Shown: positions 8,955 to 20,219, numbered from the stretch's first letter. The stretch is 37,768 nucleotides of DNA from Ectocarpus siliculosus (GCA_000310025.1 FN647790.1:179763-217530), one strand, 5' to 3'. Program-made: numbers and translations. The notes: generated by a model not told the origin, from the sequence alone.

Positions 8955-11768
8955 AGGTGTTTGTCCTCAAGAGGCCCGGGGTGGATGCGTTCCTCGAGCG
9001 CGTGGCGAAGCTATACGAGGTCATCATCTTCACGGCGAGCCTGCCGCAGTACGCAAATCCTCTCCTAGACGTGGTGAGCAATCAATCGCGATTTGGACGC
9101 GAGTTCCGTTCGCTGCCATGTTCTTTCCCCCGGGCAATATGTAAGTCCCGGGGATCGATGATTGGGCGGGTTGCAATCCTTTGCTGTTCTAAGGATACCC
9201 GATGCTGTTCCGTGGGGGTGGGGATGGGGGTAAGCTGGGGGGAGTGTTGGCTTTATCTGGCATCGGTCTCACTCCCTGATCGACCAATGGCCCAACGGCA
9301 ACTTGCCATTCTTCGCCGGGTGAAAGGGGCAACGCCACCTGCGTTTGTTCTGTTTTCCAACATCGACTACGTTGAATGTGTTATTAATTTGTGTCTGTCT
9401 GTCTGCCTGTCTGTCTGTCTGTGCCTGTCCTCATTCCCCGCCTCTCTCTCTGTCTGTTTCTCTCTTGCTTTTCAGCTGGATCCGAAGGGTACGATCACAT
9501 CGAGGCTCTTCCGAGAGCACTGCACCTTCCACGAAGGCTACTTCGTCAAGGTGAGCCATGGGAGAGGAAGGAACAGAAAAGACGAAAAGCTAATAACGTA
9601 CTCGCAACCGACAGTCAGTTTGACCACCCTGAAATAAGACTACGACCGTCTTCTTCCTGCGGCGTTTGTCCTGCACATTTCCGTTTCGTTGAACGCCGCC
9701 AATCAGACGTGTTTGCACCTGAAACCGTCGAAAGAAGTGTCGACCACGCGCGAGGCGCGATCTTCTTGCATTTCTCGCACCGAGTATTAAACCTACCCCT
9801 CACTTTGATGCCAATAAGTGCCAAGCCTGTGAACCGTGTGCGCGAGCTACTCAAGTTTCAACTTTCCACGTTGCGTCAATTTACAAGTCCCGTAAATGTT
9901 TCTTTACGAGGGTGGACTAGATCCCCGTGGGTTAACCCTGGCCTGAACGATATTGCGTCCCCAACATCAAAACAAAACACACACACACACACACACACGA
10001 TAAGGGCAAAATCAAGATTGCTTCTTTCCGATATTGGTATCCCACAACCTACGGTATATTCCACGAATGCAAAGACGAAGGTGGAGCAGGCTTGACCCTT
10101 GAAGAGTTCGAGACATGACATGACTAAATACCGTATATGACACAAGATAACACACCCCCTGGACCGATTTTCAAAGCTCGATTACTCCACGACGAAGAGG
10201 ATGCATAAATGAAACAATACGTTTTCGAACAGCTCTCGACGAGACGGTTCCAACGCCGCCGTTTTCGGCGCTGTGACTCTTCCTGCTGTTGAGAAATCGA
10301 GCTTTGAAAATCGGCTAAGGGGGTGTGTTATCTTGTGTCATATACGGTACGTGTGTTGCGATGTATACGTGCTCCTTGCTCTTTTCTCGTCACTCCCTTG
10401 TGCTCGTTTCTCCTTGGTCCTGGCTCCCTTTTCATTGGCCGGCGCTGCCCCCGTGATTCGCCTGCCCCTCCCGCAACTAACTCTCGGTGTTCTCAACGCG
10501 ATCTGTGGGCAGGACCTAACCCTGCTCCGTCACCAGTCGCTGGAGTCAACAATCATCGTCGACAACTCTCCGATGGCCTACATGTTCCAGCCGGAGAACG
10601 CCATTGACTGTATCAGGTGCCAATAAGTGTGCAATGAGCTAGAATATACGCTTGTCTTGCTATATCATCCCTCCCCCAACAACACTTGTGTGAAGCGTTA
10701 TTAGGGGCAAACATCGGAAAAATTGGCCTGGGGAGGGACAGGAGGATACTCTTGGATATCTTCTAAGCCGATAGGACGTGGACAACGTGTCGCCCCCCCA
10801 GTAGAAAGCGGAGCGCCGTTCATACTCTTCACAGCAACTCCTCAGACACTGTCGGGTGCTAATTGACGACCCGGTCGTTCGTTGTCGACACAGCTAAGCT
10901 CGACATCACCATATTTTTCATACCTAGCAAAAGGGGGGGCGGGAGGAGGGAGGGTGTAAGCCCCACTCCAGTATCCCGGCTGAAAGTAGCGATGACACTT
11001 TTTGTCAGACCATTGCGTGTTCACGCTCGCCCATTTTTGTTTGCTTGTTGCTCTTGTTGATACTGCTGCCTGTGCCTTGTTCTGCTTTCGTTTTTTCGCT
11101 GTGAACGGTCAAACAGCTGGATCGACGACAGGGAGGACACGGAACTGGACGTGATTGCCTCTTTCCTGGAGACCATCGTCGATGTCCCGGTAATTTTTCA
11201 ATTTTGTTCTCTTCGCCGGGCCGCTTGCACACACACGTGTGCGTGCAGTTCTGCCCCCACCCACACCCACAGCCCTTAACCCCGCGCCCCCACGCGCGCC
11301 CACACCCCCCTATCGCGTTGCCTAGATTGTCGAACAGGATAGTTCCGATCCCTTGGATCAACAGTTACAAAGGGAAGAACACGCAATGACGCTTTGACTA
11401 TTCCTTGTTCTCGGTTGTTCTGGTAGAGGCTGTTCTCGGGGTTCTCCTGCTGCAAGATAGCAGTGCCCCTTTTTTTGGTGGCCACTGCCGTCCCCTGCAG
11501 GACCGACATACGTTGTTGTGATCTGTTCAAAGTTTCCCCCTTTTTTCCACTGCGCGTTGCTTACTCCCAGAAGGACTTGCTCAGAGGGCAAGAACAGAAC
11601 TAAAAAAAGCGTACAACAGTTACCCACCATCCTGTCTGGTGCCACATACCCGTTCTTGTATTAACGGGAAAACTGCCTGACTTGTTGATGATGGATGTAC
11701 AGGATGTCCGCGACCTCTTAGAGTTCTGGCGAGAGGGAGCCGCCGTTCTGGACAACATTTCCTCCTGA
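3335..11768 (+). CDS. FCP1/NIF-type (SCP-like) CTD phosphatase, 12 exons
   Basis: Exons: 3335-3486, 4456-4595, 4832-5004, 5280-5345, 5852-5971, 7267-7527, 8285-8386, 8957-9073, 9476-9550, 10513-10616, 11117-11189, 11703-11768. All introns are GT-AG and every phase agrees, giving 482 aa. A TAG in frame at 3311 supports the start at 3335. Residues 1-304 are Ala/Ser/Thr/Lys-rich and probably disordered. The FCP1 homology (HAD) domain is residues 305-482: catalytic DLDET (D308, D310), [13 protein letters not shown] (T364), [14 protein letters not shown] (K402), VDNSP (D419) and the C-terminal SWIDD...DLLEFW. This matches small CTD phosphatases (SCP/CTDSP, Nem1/Dullard type), which remove phosphate from phosphoserine, for example on the RNA polymerase II tail or lipin. 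The substrate cannot be told from sequence. The long N-terminus has no visible membrane segment. Several introns carry triplet repeats at the splice sites. Confidence 0.93.
5446..5666. repeat. TIR element family A, copy 2
   Basis: The left end (CACACCCTTGGGACCGATTT) and right end (TCGAGCTTCAATAATCGG, then AGGGGGTATGATATC) are imperfect inverted repeats. The centre holds GGAACCGTCTCGTCGAGAGC. It lies wholly in phosphatase intron 4. Confidence 0.7.
6008..6069 (+). repeat. (GTT)n triplet repeat, phosphatase intron 5, 5' end
   Basis: About 16 uninterrupted GTT/TTG units plus a few after a short break start roughly 36 bases downstream of the exon 5 donor (5972). The same intron has (CAA)n at about 7147-7164 and (ACCAAC)n at 7238-7266 ending in the acceptor CAG, which are complementary to it. 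Confidence 0.9.
7546..7593 (+). repeat. (GTT)n triplet repeat, phosphatase intron 6, 5' end
   Basis: About 16 TTG/GTT units, with a few CTG interruptions at the end, begin 18 bases after the exon 6 donor at 7528. They are complementary to the (CAA)n tract that ends the same intron at 8284. Confidence 0.9.
8241..8284 (+). repeat. (CAA)n triplet repeat ending in the exon 7 acceptor
   Basis: About 14 CAA units run directly into the acceptor CAG, and exon 7 starts at 8285 with the catalytic-motif strand LILDLDET. The tract has no AG, so the CAG at its end is the first AG after the pyrimidine-rich stretch at about 8205-8234. It could also be read in frame as polyglutamine, but the domain fits best if it is intronic. 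Confidence 0.85.
8868..8955 (+). repeat. (CTG)n triplet repeat ending in the exon 8 acceptor
   Basis: About 24 uninterrupted GCT/CTG units (8881-8953), preceded by a few more with an ACT interruption, run directly into the CAG acceptor of exon 8 (exon starts 8957). CTG repeats contain no AG, so the acceptor remains the first AG. Confidence 0.9.
10129..10349. repeat. TIR element family A, copy 3 (best preserved)
   Basis: Terminal inverted repeats of about 50 bp begin TACCGTATATGACACAAGAT and include CCGATTTTCAAAGCTCGA; the right end is nearly the exact reverse complement. The centre carries the reverse complement of the family core (CTCTCGACGAGACGGTTCC). It lies in phosphatase intron 9. No transposase is encoded, as expected of a MITE. 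Confidence 0.85.
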
Positions 11769-13466
11769 ATGATCTGAAACTAAAAGTGGCTCATATACTG
11801 ATCGATCTGCTGCGGGATTATGGAGAAAATTTGTACCGAAATCTTTTGTGGATGGGCGCAACTGGAATGTAAACAACCCCCCGGCAGGACCTGTCACCTT
11901 TTGTGGCGTTGCTCCACGTAGAGTTACGAAGAAAGGGTTCAGGGGCATCAGGCCGCGAGGCAGACACAAAAATGTGTACCATAGCACCACGCAGGGGAGG
12001 TGCAAGGAGGGGGGATGCCATTAAGGGGGCCGCGGAGTACCTCGCATCTCTTGATCGGAAGACGAGAAAGCCCCCTACGGTTGAACCACCTCCGTCAGCA
12101 GCAGTGCTATTCGGTACCAGTCAGTGGGCTCAAGCTGGAGTACACACAGCAGTGGGTGGTCATGATGTAGAGAGTTATTTGGGTCCTGCGGAATTTCTCC
12201 GTGTTTTTCTTCGCGGGGAGAAAGGAAAGTGCTCCCGTATCCACTGTGAAAGTACACCAAGAAACATGCAAAACATTTATAATATCCAGCGAGAAGCGCG
12301 ATGTAGAGGAGCAGCAGCCCGGGGGCTTTTGCTGCGGTTGTCCTCCGAAAAAAATCGCCTACCTCTGTCCAGGGTGCCCGAGTTGACTTTACACTAGGTT
12401 ATCTCTCTTGAAAGGCTTGGTAACAACGTTTGTGTAGACTCGAGGTGAAAAATTGAACGTCGGGGTTGCAGACATAGGCACGGGTACTCTATAGCTTTGG
12501 TTGGTTGTCTGACAGGTATAAAAATGTACTCTAGGTGTAGGCCTGGGAGTGCGGGGGGAAGGCCGAGCGGCCAATACACTTGCGTTGCTTGAAAACTTGT
12601 CTAGCGAGGCGTGTGCATCATGCCACCCAATTGTAGAATAGATGGGGTGACGAGCGAGATATATTTTCTCCAGTTCATCGGAGGCCAACAACAAGCAAAC
12701 AAAAAGTAGAACGGAAGTGCTTGTCTGTTCGAGGAAAAACACCACCAGAGGCCAGAGAATCCTCCCGTTTTTCTAGTGGTTTGCCAGCCTCAGGAGCTGC
12801 CAAAACAAAGGGCGGGCGGCAGCCAGAGGTTTCGTACTTGATGCCCAGATTTTGCTGCTTGTAGGCATGGGTCTCTGCCGCATGAACCCGTCCATGGTTT
12901 CCCGCTTCCCTCTCAGAAACCATCATTGCGAGAGTCCACGCAGCTTCGTTCGATTTCGTTGGTACGTGCTTGCCAACTCAAAACATCAAGCGAAGACGGC
13001 GGTTCAGTTTCAAACCCACAGTCGCATTAGACTCGGCGATTTGCAGAAATCAAGTTGGGAGCGATGTCTACCGGAAGCCCCGGCGACCAATGTCTGGAAA
13101 CTGCGAGCGTCGTCCCTCAAAAGACCGACGACCCAATTACGCCATTTCTTTTTTCTGCCTCACCTAAGCTGAAAGACTTGTTCATTTTTCGGACTCCGGA
13201 CCAACTACATCTCGATTCGGCGACAAGCAGGGCGGACCTACTTTTTCAAGTCAAACTACGCGCGATAGTCACATAGGGATGGGAGCTTGCAACCAAGCTC
13301 TTGGGTTGCAGTTTTACACGACACACTCGCCCATTCACAGTCTGACACAGACAAAAGCAGCCTTTCTTTGTAGGTCAAACGCAGATGGCAAAATCACAAC
13401 TAGCCCATGCTCCTCCAAGGCAGGTGACATCCGAGCCCAGCCACGACGCCCCCGCGAGCGACGGCA
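11769..13466. other. Tail-to-tail intergenic region, no gene seen
   Basis: This 1.7-kb interval lies between the stop of the phosphatase and the stop of the ferredoxin gene and should include both 3' UTRs. Open frames here (for example 11903-12397, plus) have no recognisable motif and no matching splice context. Confidence 0.5.
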
Positions 13467-15508
13467 TCAGCTCATGTCCATGCTGTCCTCCGGAACCTTT
13501 ATCAACATCCCCTCCAGGTCTCTAGTGACCTTGATCTGGCATCCCAGTCGCGATCTGGAAAAAACGAGAGCAAGAAAGAGCAACGACGGCAACAACGACG
13601 ACGACGACAGCAACAGGCCGGCAGCGTAAAGAAACGGCGGGAAAAACACACACACAGAGAGTGAGCGTGTTCGCGTTTTTATCCCGCTGCACGACTGATG
13701 TATTTTTCTTCGGCCAGCCGGCTAGCGCGGTCGACACTAGCTGAAAAGAGGAAGAGGAAGACACGAGGGTCTACACAGGACGATCGAGCGCAAGGAAATA
13801 AACGGGGACAAGGGTGTAGCGGGGGGTACTGCCCCACCCTGTTAACCCATGCAGAAATTGGGCGGGAAAGTAGATTGGGGTTTGGGTTACTCAGCTTGGT
13901 AGCTGATGACCCTTGTCTCTGGGGGCGTATTGCTGCAAAAGAGGCTCAAAACCGTACGCATCGCATTTACCACGGTATGAAACAACACAACGGCCGTAGC
14001 AGCGATAGCACAGATTGTTGATGGCACAACAAGAGCAGCTAGCAGCAGCAGCAGCAGCAGGAACAGCAGCAGGAACAGCAACAACGACAGCGACAGCAAC
14101 CAACAGAGAATTGCTTCTTGTGAACTCACGTATCGGTTAACCCCCACGCCAGGTCCAGCATGTCATCCTCCTCCTCCTCCTTCTCGTCGAGCTTGTCGTA
14201 GTACTCCTTGGGTAGCACCACGTGGCACGTAGAGCAGGCAAGGTCCCCTCCACAGGCACCTGTATTCGAACCCGTGGAGCTGCGGCGTTTAGTATCGACC
14301 TGCTGTAACTGTCGCCCTTGCAAGCCGTGCTGCTTCTGCTGTTGCCGCAGCCGCAAGATAGCTGTTGCCATTCTCGTCGTTTTGTTTCGTCAAGATTACC
14401 ACCGAGCGGTCTAGAGACCCACAGATTCCGCTTGTATTTTAAGCGGCAATTGGGCCCTGTCGCAACAAGAAGACAAGAATCGCCGACTGCGATTCCGAGA
14501 TATTGGAGATGGCGGAGATCTGAAACATAAACATCCCGCGTCAGCGCGGAGGGCCTTTCGAAACATTTCGCAGCCAGCGCCGGCGACTTTAAACGCAGCT
14601 CTGGAAAACAACTCTACCCGGCTTCGATAAAAGCAGCATGAAACTGGTGTGTTGCTGTCGCTACGTCAGCTACGTCATACAAGTACGTTACATCGAAGTC
14701 CATCAGGCCCGATCGCCACCAGACAACGCAAGAAGGCCAACATCGGATCGGTGCACGAACGCACAAGTTTTCAATTGGTCGGTAACATGGCCGCCTGTAT
14801 ATTCACAACTATTGGGCGCACACAGCACAATAGGAAACCCCACCTTCCAACTCGACGTCGTTTTCGTGAGCCACTTCCAGCAGGGTTGCACCAAGCTCGG
14901 CCTCGACCTTGATCTCCGTGCCATCGTCCTCCAGGAATGTCATGTTCACCTTGTCTTTTCGAGCGGCTGGAAATCGATTTGGCGAGGGGACACAGGCACA
15001 AACAAACAAACCATTATTGATGCAGGCAAGAAGGATTGCGAAGTGGCTGTCGGTGGTTCATTGGGAGGGACATGGACAAGGGAGAGCTATGTAGTTGCGT
15101 GGCAGCACAATGCTCTGCTGCAAACTACGCATAGGCTGAACATCACACTTCGAGACTACTGCTGCTCGAAAATACATCGATCGCACAGCAGTGGCGGGCG
15201 TCAGTGGATATCCTCGGTGGTCCCTAGACTTCAAGTGTGCTGATCATGACATTAACAGCAGCAGCAACACTTTACAGCGACAGCAGCAACAGCTCGCCCT
15301 GGACACTGGGCACACCTGTGCTGGAGATTCCCCGGCGATACGTACGCGGCGGAACTAACGCCATTGTTCTGACGGTGTACGTTTCTGCCGCAAGCCTCGC
15401 CGCAGCTGATCGGTCAGCACCAACAGAACGCGGCAGCCCCTTCCCCGACCCCACTTTTCGCCATCTTGCCCCGGCGTTTGAGGACAACCTTCTTACTAAG
15501 AGCGCCAT
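13467..15508 (-). CDS. Mitochondrial adrenodoxin-type [2Fe-2S] ferredoxin, 4 exons
   Basis: Exons in transcript order: 15508-15316, 14966-14844, 14259-14130, 13554-13467; all GT-AG, phases consistent, 177 aa. Residues 1-64 are Arg/Ser/Ala-rich without acidic runs and contain RRGISST, typical of a mitochondrial presequence. The ferredoxin domain follows: [30 protein letters not shown], then [12 protein letters not shown]. The cluster ligands are C108, C114, C117 and C154 (C-x5-C-x2-C-x36-C), exactly the adrenodoxin spacing. The acidic [16 protein letters not shown] segment corresponds to the reductase and partner binding helix. Such ferredoxins carry electrons from ferredoxin reductase in the matrix for Fe-S cluster assembly (FDX2) or haem/steroid steps (FDX1); which type this is cannot be settled here. 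It starts 217 bp from the divergent Beclin gene. Intron 3 has CTG/GTT-rich triplets soon after its donor. Confidence 0.95.
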
Positions 15509-15725
15509 TCGGGTGCTGGATGTACGGCACAGCCAGCTGTTGTGTGCGTGACTAGCTCCTGCTGTGGGCTCCTAGTGCGGGGGGCACGCAGATTGATATT
15601 GTTCCGGATACCCCACCACGGACGCTCAAGGCAGTCAAGGACGCTGGCTCTGTCTGTCTTGGTCTGCACATCCGCCCGCCGTCTACATCAACTTCAGTTT
15701 CTGACTTCTCGGAGAGGGTCAAGCA
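15509..15725. promoter_or_regulatory. Probable shared promoter, ferredoxin / Beclin
   Basis: Only 217 bp separate the two divergent start codons, so both 5' UTRs and promoters must lie here or inside the genes. I see no clear TATA box. The call rests on geometry only. Confidence 0.5.
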
Positions 15726-16900
15726 ATGCAGCCATCACTTTTGTCTCTGCCATCGTCTCCGGTGGATCCTCTGGACTGGGAGAGGGTAATCGGCCCGTCG
15801 TGCTGCGTGTGCGGGCAAGCGTACATTCCAGCAGCCGAGGTCGACGACGAGCACATCATCGGCGGCGGAGGCGGCGGCGGCGGCGGCAACGGCAGGAAGC
15901 ACAGCAGCCCTTCTTCGCGACAACGAGGCGGCGGTGGGGCAAGGAACGGGGAGGAGAGCTACGTGGTGCTGCCGGACTCGAAGCCCGTGCTCTCTGAGGA
16001 CTACTTCACCCTTGCTCGAAATCAACACCATGCCGCCGGCGGTGTCGCCGCCGCTGTGGCATCATCGTCTCTAGCCGAGGGCGCGAGACTAGCCGGCGCT
16101 CGGTCGCAGCAGGCGTCCGGCCCTGGCATCGGGAGAAGCGTCGGCGGTGGTTCATCGCTGCCCCCGGGGTCCGAGCTCCTCGAATCCGGGTTCTCCGCGT
16201 ACGGCGGCTCGGTAGCAGGGTTCGGAGGCGGATGGACGGGGTCGGGATTCGGGGCGGGGTCGTCCATGCTCGAGAGCATCGTCCAGATCTCCCACGCGGG
16301 GCTCAGCGACAACGTCCGGCGGGAGTCCCTGCTGTACGACATGTCCCAGAGGCCCGCGCGACGGTTTCGGGCTGGAGAGCAGAAGCTTCCAGCTAGCAAG
16401 GATGGCGCTTCCGCGGCCGAAGTCGACGGCGGTGATGATGAAAGAGGCGGCCGTTTGTCCCAGCGGCAACGGGCGGACAGCGAAGGAGCAGAGGGGCAGG
16501 AGGAGTCCGACGACCCGACGCTCTGCTGCCACTGCTACGCGTCGCTGCTGGAGCAGATAGACGAGGACAGCCGCCTCGCCGACCGGGAGGCCCTGGCGTA
16601 CCGGGACTTCGTCGAGGTCCTCAGCGGCATCATCGTCTCGCAAGATAACGGCCTCGAGTCGGCGGGGCCCACCGCTCCCGGCAGAAGAAGAAAGGCTGAA
16701 GGCTTCCCAGCAGCAGCAGCAGCAGCACATCGCTCTCCTCCCGCTACTACACTACCAGGAGAAGGCTCGGCGGACTCGATGCGGCGCGAGGGTTCCGACA
16801 GACAGGAACACGCGAGGAAGGAACAGTGGCGGAGCCTGAGCAGCGGAACTAGCCCCGCGTCCTCCTCCGCGTTAGCTTCTTCTCCGGGTACCGTCAGCGT

Positions 16901-16943
<43 letters not shown>

Positions 16944-19900
16944 GACGAAGACGATGATGGAAGCGCAGCTGGGCCGGCGGCGTCGCCGTTCGCGCAGGCG
17001 CTGCGGATGGCCCAGGAGACGAGCGTGCTGCTGAGGAGGGAGCTGAGGTCCCTGGAGACGCAGAGGGGGGCGCTCTGCGCGCGGGGGTCCGAGGCGTGGG
17101 CGGCGCTGTCGGAGCTGGCGTACGCGCGGGGCGTGCTCGGGGACGAGTGCAGGGAGCTGTTGCAGGCCTCCAGAGAGGTGTGTATGCTTGTGTCTTTGTT
17201 ATTAGCATCGATCGCGCTGATCGGGTGACCAATGAAAAGACGTCAGTCTCAGTGCGGTTGAAAACACAAAACACTTCTAAATGCCATTAACTGGGACCCC
17301 GTGGGTGGGGGGGCAGGCGAAGACTTATCTATTCTCCCGGATCAAAGACAGACGGTGTGTGTGTGTTTGTCCTTGTTATTTGCATCAAAACCGTGCCTAC
17401 CGACTGACCAATGAAATGACATGTCAGGCTTACAACGGGAAAAAAACACGAACACGCTCTCTGACTAAAGAAGGGTTTGACCAACAGCGGGGACGCAGGA
17501 GTTGGACGACCGTGTGCTTGTGTCTTTGTTACTTTGCATCGACCGCGGCTACCGGCTGACGAACGAACAAACGTCAGTCTCAGCGGCTACGAATCGAAGT
17601 GATTCGCTTGTTGCGAAAAGCGCGCGAGGGATGAAAACGAGGGGGCACTGCTGTCCGCCCCCTGCTTTCCCAGCGCGTGAGGAACTAAAACATGCTTTTG
17701 TCCGCGATTCCCACCCACAGACAAACCCTCATGGTCCTCACTCCGTTCTCAATGCCAAATAGATAACACGCGCGGTTGCTGCCAGGTGGCTGAAAACGCG
17801 GCGCATCTGTCGGAGCGATCGGCCCTCAGCAAGCTGTTCTCGATCCGGCACGTGGACGGGTTTCCGTCGATAAACGGTTTCCGGCTGGGTAGAGCTCCCG
17901 ACGACAAGCGGCGGCTGCACTGGAACGAGATCAACGCGGCGTGGGGAGAGGTGAGCGGCGGCCCCTATCGACTACCTTACACCCCTGAGTCAAAGGTGTG
18001 GGTCGGTGTAGTAGGATGTGTGTACAGTAAGCAGCCTGATTAGTGGTGACTTCAAAAGAACTACTGTCGAGATAGTGGCACCAAATCTCCTCACACAATC
18101 TCATCATGTACATGAACCCGATAGACTACATCGAATAGTGGCACTGCCCTGAAAAGTGGCATATTCTCCTCTTGCCCTGTACATGTCTACTGTGCGATAT
18201 AGTCTATCGGGTTCATGCACATGTTGAGATTGTGACAAGAGATTTTGTACCACTATCTCGGCAGTTCCACTTTTCAAGTTGCCACTGTCGGGCTGCTTAC
18301 TGTAGTAGAACGAGAACAACGGCCTCGACATACGGCATTTCTATGCATACATGGTTGGACCCGCAAGAGAGTGCGGAAACACACACGTAAAGGAGGACGG
18401 GGCGGGCACATGCCGGGGGGGTACCGTGGGGCTTCACGGAATCAATATGCGGTTTGGCCACGCTCGCAACAGTGACACTGCTCTTCGTGTTCGCACGAAC
18501 AGCCTGCCCATTTGGATGCCACAAGACATTGATTTGGTGGCGATGCAGTCGGAGGCCGTTGCTTTCTCCTTCTGATGGGGGTCTTGGGGGTAGTGTTCAT
18601 TGTTGTAGCAAGAGGCAACGACAGCCAGAAAATAGAAATTGGAGACTCAATCTATTTAGTCGTTGCCACGAGAGCGACAACAGCCGTACAGGCCAGAAGC
18701 GGTGTGTCGCCGGGCAACGCTGGGGTTTCAACGTGCCCACCACACACCATTTGTGCGAATGCCTCAGCCGTGTCTCAGATCCTGCCCCCCCCCCCCCCCC
18801 TGTNNNNNNNNNNNNNNNNNNNNNNNNNNNNNNNNNNNNNNNNNNNNNNNNNNNNNNNNNNNNNNNNNNNNNNNNNNNNNNNNNNNNNNNNNNNNNNNNN
18901 NNNNNNNNNNNNNNNNNNNNNNNNNNNNNNNNNNNNNNNNNNNNNNNNNNNNNNNNNNNNNNNNNNNNNNNNNNNNNNNNNNNNNNNNNNNNNNNNNNNN
19001 NNNNNNNNNNNNNNNNNNNNNNNNNNNNNNNNNNNNNNNNNNNNNNNNNNNNNNNNNNNNNNNNNNNNNNNNNNNNNNNNNNNNNNNNNNNNNNNNNNNN
19101 NNNNNNNNNNNNNNNNNNNNNNNNNNNNNNNNNNNNNNNNNNNNNNNNNNNNNNNNNNNNNNNNNNNNNNNNNNNNNNNNNNNNNNNNNNNNNNNNNNNN
19201 NNNNNNNNNNNNNNNNNNTGAACTCGGCAACCAGGTTACCGTTTTTTTTTTTACCTCGGTTTTTTTTTTGGCGGTAACCAAAATGGTGGTCGAGTAGATC
19301 ATGTTGTGCGGGGTCGAGAACCCTCACTCCGCGCAACGGGGGATGATCGCACCACGTTGTGTTAAAATGGTCAAGCTTCCTCGAGGCAGTTACACAGTGC
19401 TTACAACTGTCAATGGAAGTGAAAGCACCAGAAAATAAACTAAGTCATACGTAGCTGTCATCCGTACGCAAGGAAGTAAGCCAAGATGCCGAACACCCTT
19501 AGCAGGATGCAGCTCACCCTTCATGCGACTCGCCAAATACCTCACGGCGCTTCGCGCTTGGTGATGTGAGAGCCTGGTCCGGTGAGAACCCGGCGTGCTC
19601 CGTCCCGGCTTTGTAGGGATGCGAGGTCAATGGTCAAACGACTACGGCATGCACGACTATGAGTACACCCCCCCCTCCCCCCCCCCCCCCTCACGCTGGC
19701 GTCACTGGTGTTCCAACCGCGAACTGGACCGTCGCGAAACGCCGACGGCAGCTGGCAAGCGGAGACAATAGCGGCGGCCTGTCGCAGGAGGACGGTGCAG
19801 GCCGGCGAGGGCATGGCCCCGAACCCGCCGCCGCCGCTACCTCGGTCGTGGTCGTGTGCGCGCACGACCTCTTCTCCACCGGCGGCGGCGGCGGGAGGGG

Positions 19901-20219
19901 CGGCGGCCGCAGCGGCAGCGGGGAAGAGAACCTCCGGCACCTCGCCGCCGTCCGAGCCTTCCTCGCGTGCTCGGCGGAGGTGATGGCGTTCTTAGAGAGG
20001 CGGGTCCTCGAGCGGCGGCTGGAGGGCGAGGTGTCCGCCGGGGCCGCCTGCGTGGCGTGGTCGGACGTCGGGGTGCCGTACAAGCAGACGGAGGACGCCG
20101 TCGGCGGGGTTTCCATAGGCGCGCTCAAGGGCCAGGGGTCCTGGAAGCCGTGGCTGTGCCAGCTGGTGAAGAACTTGGAGTGGGCGGTGGGCGCCGCGTC
20201 CTCCCTCTGCGTGGCGTAG
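15726..20219 (+). CDS. ATG6: Beclin-1 / ATG6, autophagy PI3-kinase subunit (interrupted by assembly gap)
   Basis: Visible exons: 15726-17177 (484 codons), 17786-17950 (55 codons) and a last exon ending at the stop 20217-20219, its start uncertain (best acceptor gives 19752). Exon 1 has an N-terminal CCVCGQAY, then long Gly/Ser/Ala-rich stretches, the Beclin signature DPTLCCHCYASLLEQIDED (about residues 263-281), a 14-Gln tract (393-406) and a probable coiled coil (about 414-484). Exon 2 holds the hallmark of the evolutionarily conserved domain, DGFPSINGFRLGR and HWNEINAAWGE. The last exon holds AVRAFLACSAEVMAFLE, VPYKQTEDAVGG and WLCQLVKNLEWAVGAASSL, the family C-terminus. The segment normally between them (about 45 residues around the YR-x-x-P-x-GS motif) is not visible and probably lies in the N run. 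Beclin scaffolds Vps34/Vps15 to make PI3P in autophagy. The low-complexity N-terminal half is longer than in animals or plants. Confidence 0.9.
17178..17600 (+). repeat. Three degenerate tandem copies of the exon 1 donor region
   Basis: Copies start at about 17178, 17353 and 17509. Each begins GTGTG, continues through a TTTGTTA-type segment to GCATC, then has CTGACCAATGAA-like and ACGTCAGTCTCAG-like blocks. Only the first abuts exon 1; the other two carry donor-like GTGTG in mid-intron. Confidence 0.75.
18025..18302. mobile_element. TA-flanked foldback MITE (mariner-like)
   Basis: The ends are CAGTAAGCAGCC and GGCTGCTTACTG, exact inverted repeats, each next to TA (18023-18024 and 18303-18304), the target duplication made by Tc1/mariner-type elements. 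The inverted similarity extends about 100 bp inward (GAGATAGTGG, AATCTC, GAACCCGATAGACTA). The 278-bp unit has no coding capacity. It lies in Beclin intron 2. Confidence 0.85.
18804..19218. other. Assembly gap (415 N) in Beclin
   Basis: A run of N preceded by a long poly-C run and followed by T-runs, typical of a sequencing failure. The missing Beclin exon most likely lies here. Confidence 0.95.
19558..19690 (-). repeat. SINE-like dispersed repeat, copy 2
   Basis: It matches 25066-25190 along its length (GTGATGTGA, AGCCTGG, TTGTAGGGATGCGAGGTCA, CGACTAC, GCATGC) and ends in a long C-run. Read on the minus strand it begins with a G-run and GCATGCCGTAGTCGTT, and has GGGTTCTCACC about 50 bases later, like tRNA A and B boxes. 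It sits just upstream of the last Beclin exon. Confidence 0.6.

Noticed and set aside
8854-9144. Poly-Ala/poly-Ser open frames over the CTG repeat
   Set aside because: These are repeat translations in other frames; the real exon starts at 8957.
11903-12397. 164-codon plus-strand open frame between phosphatase and ferredoxin
   Set aside because: It has no motif, no supporting splice context, and lies in the tail-to-tail interval.
18454-19336. Open frames spanning the N run
   Set aside because: They exist only because N stretches contain no stop codons.
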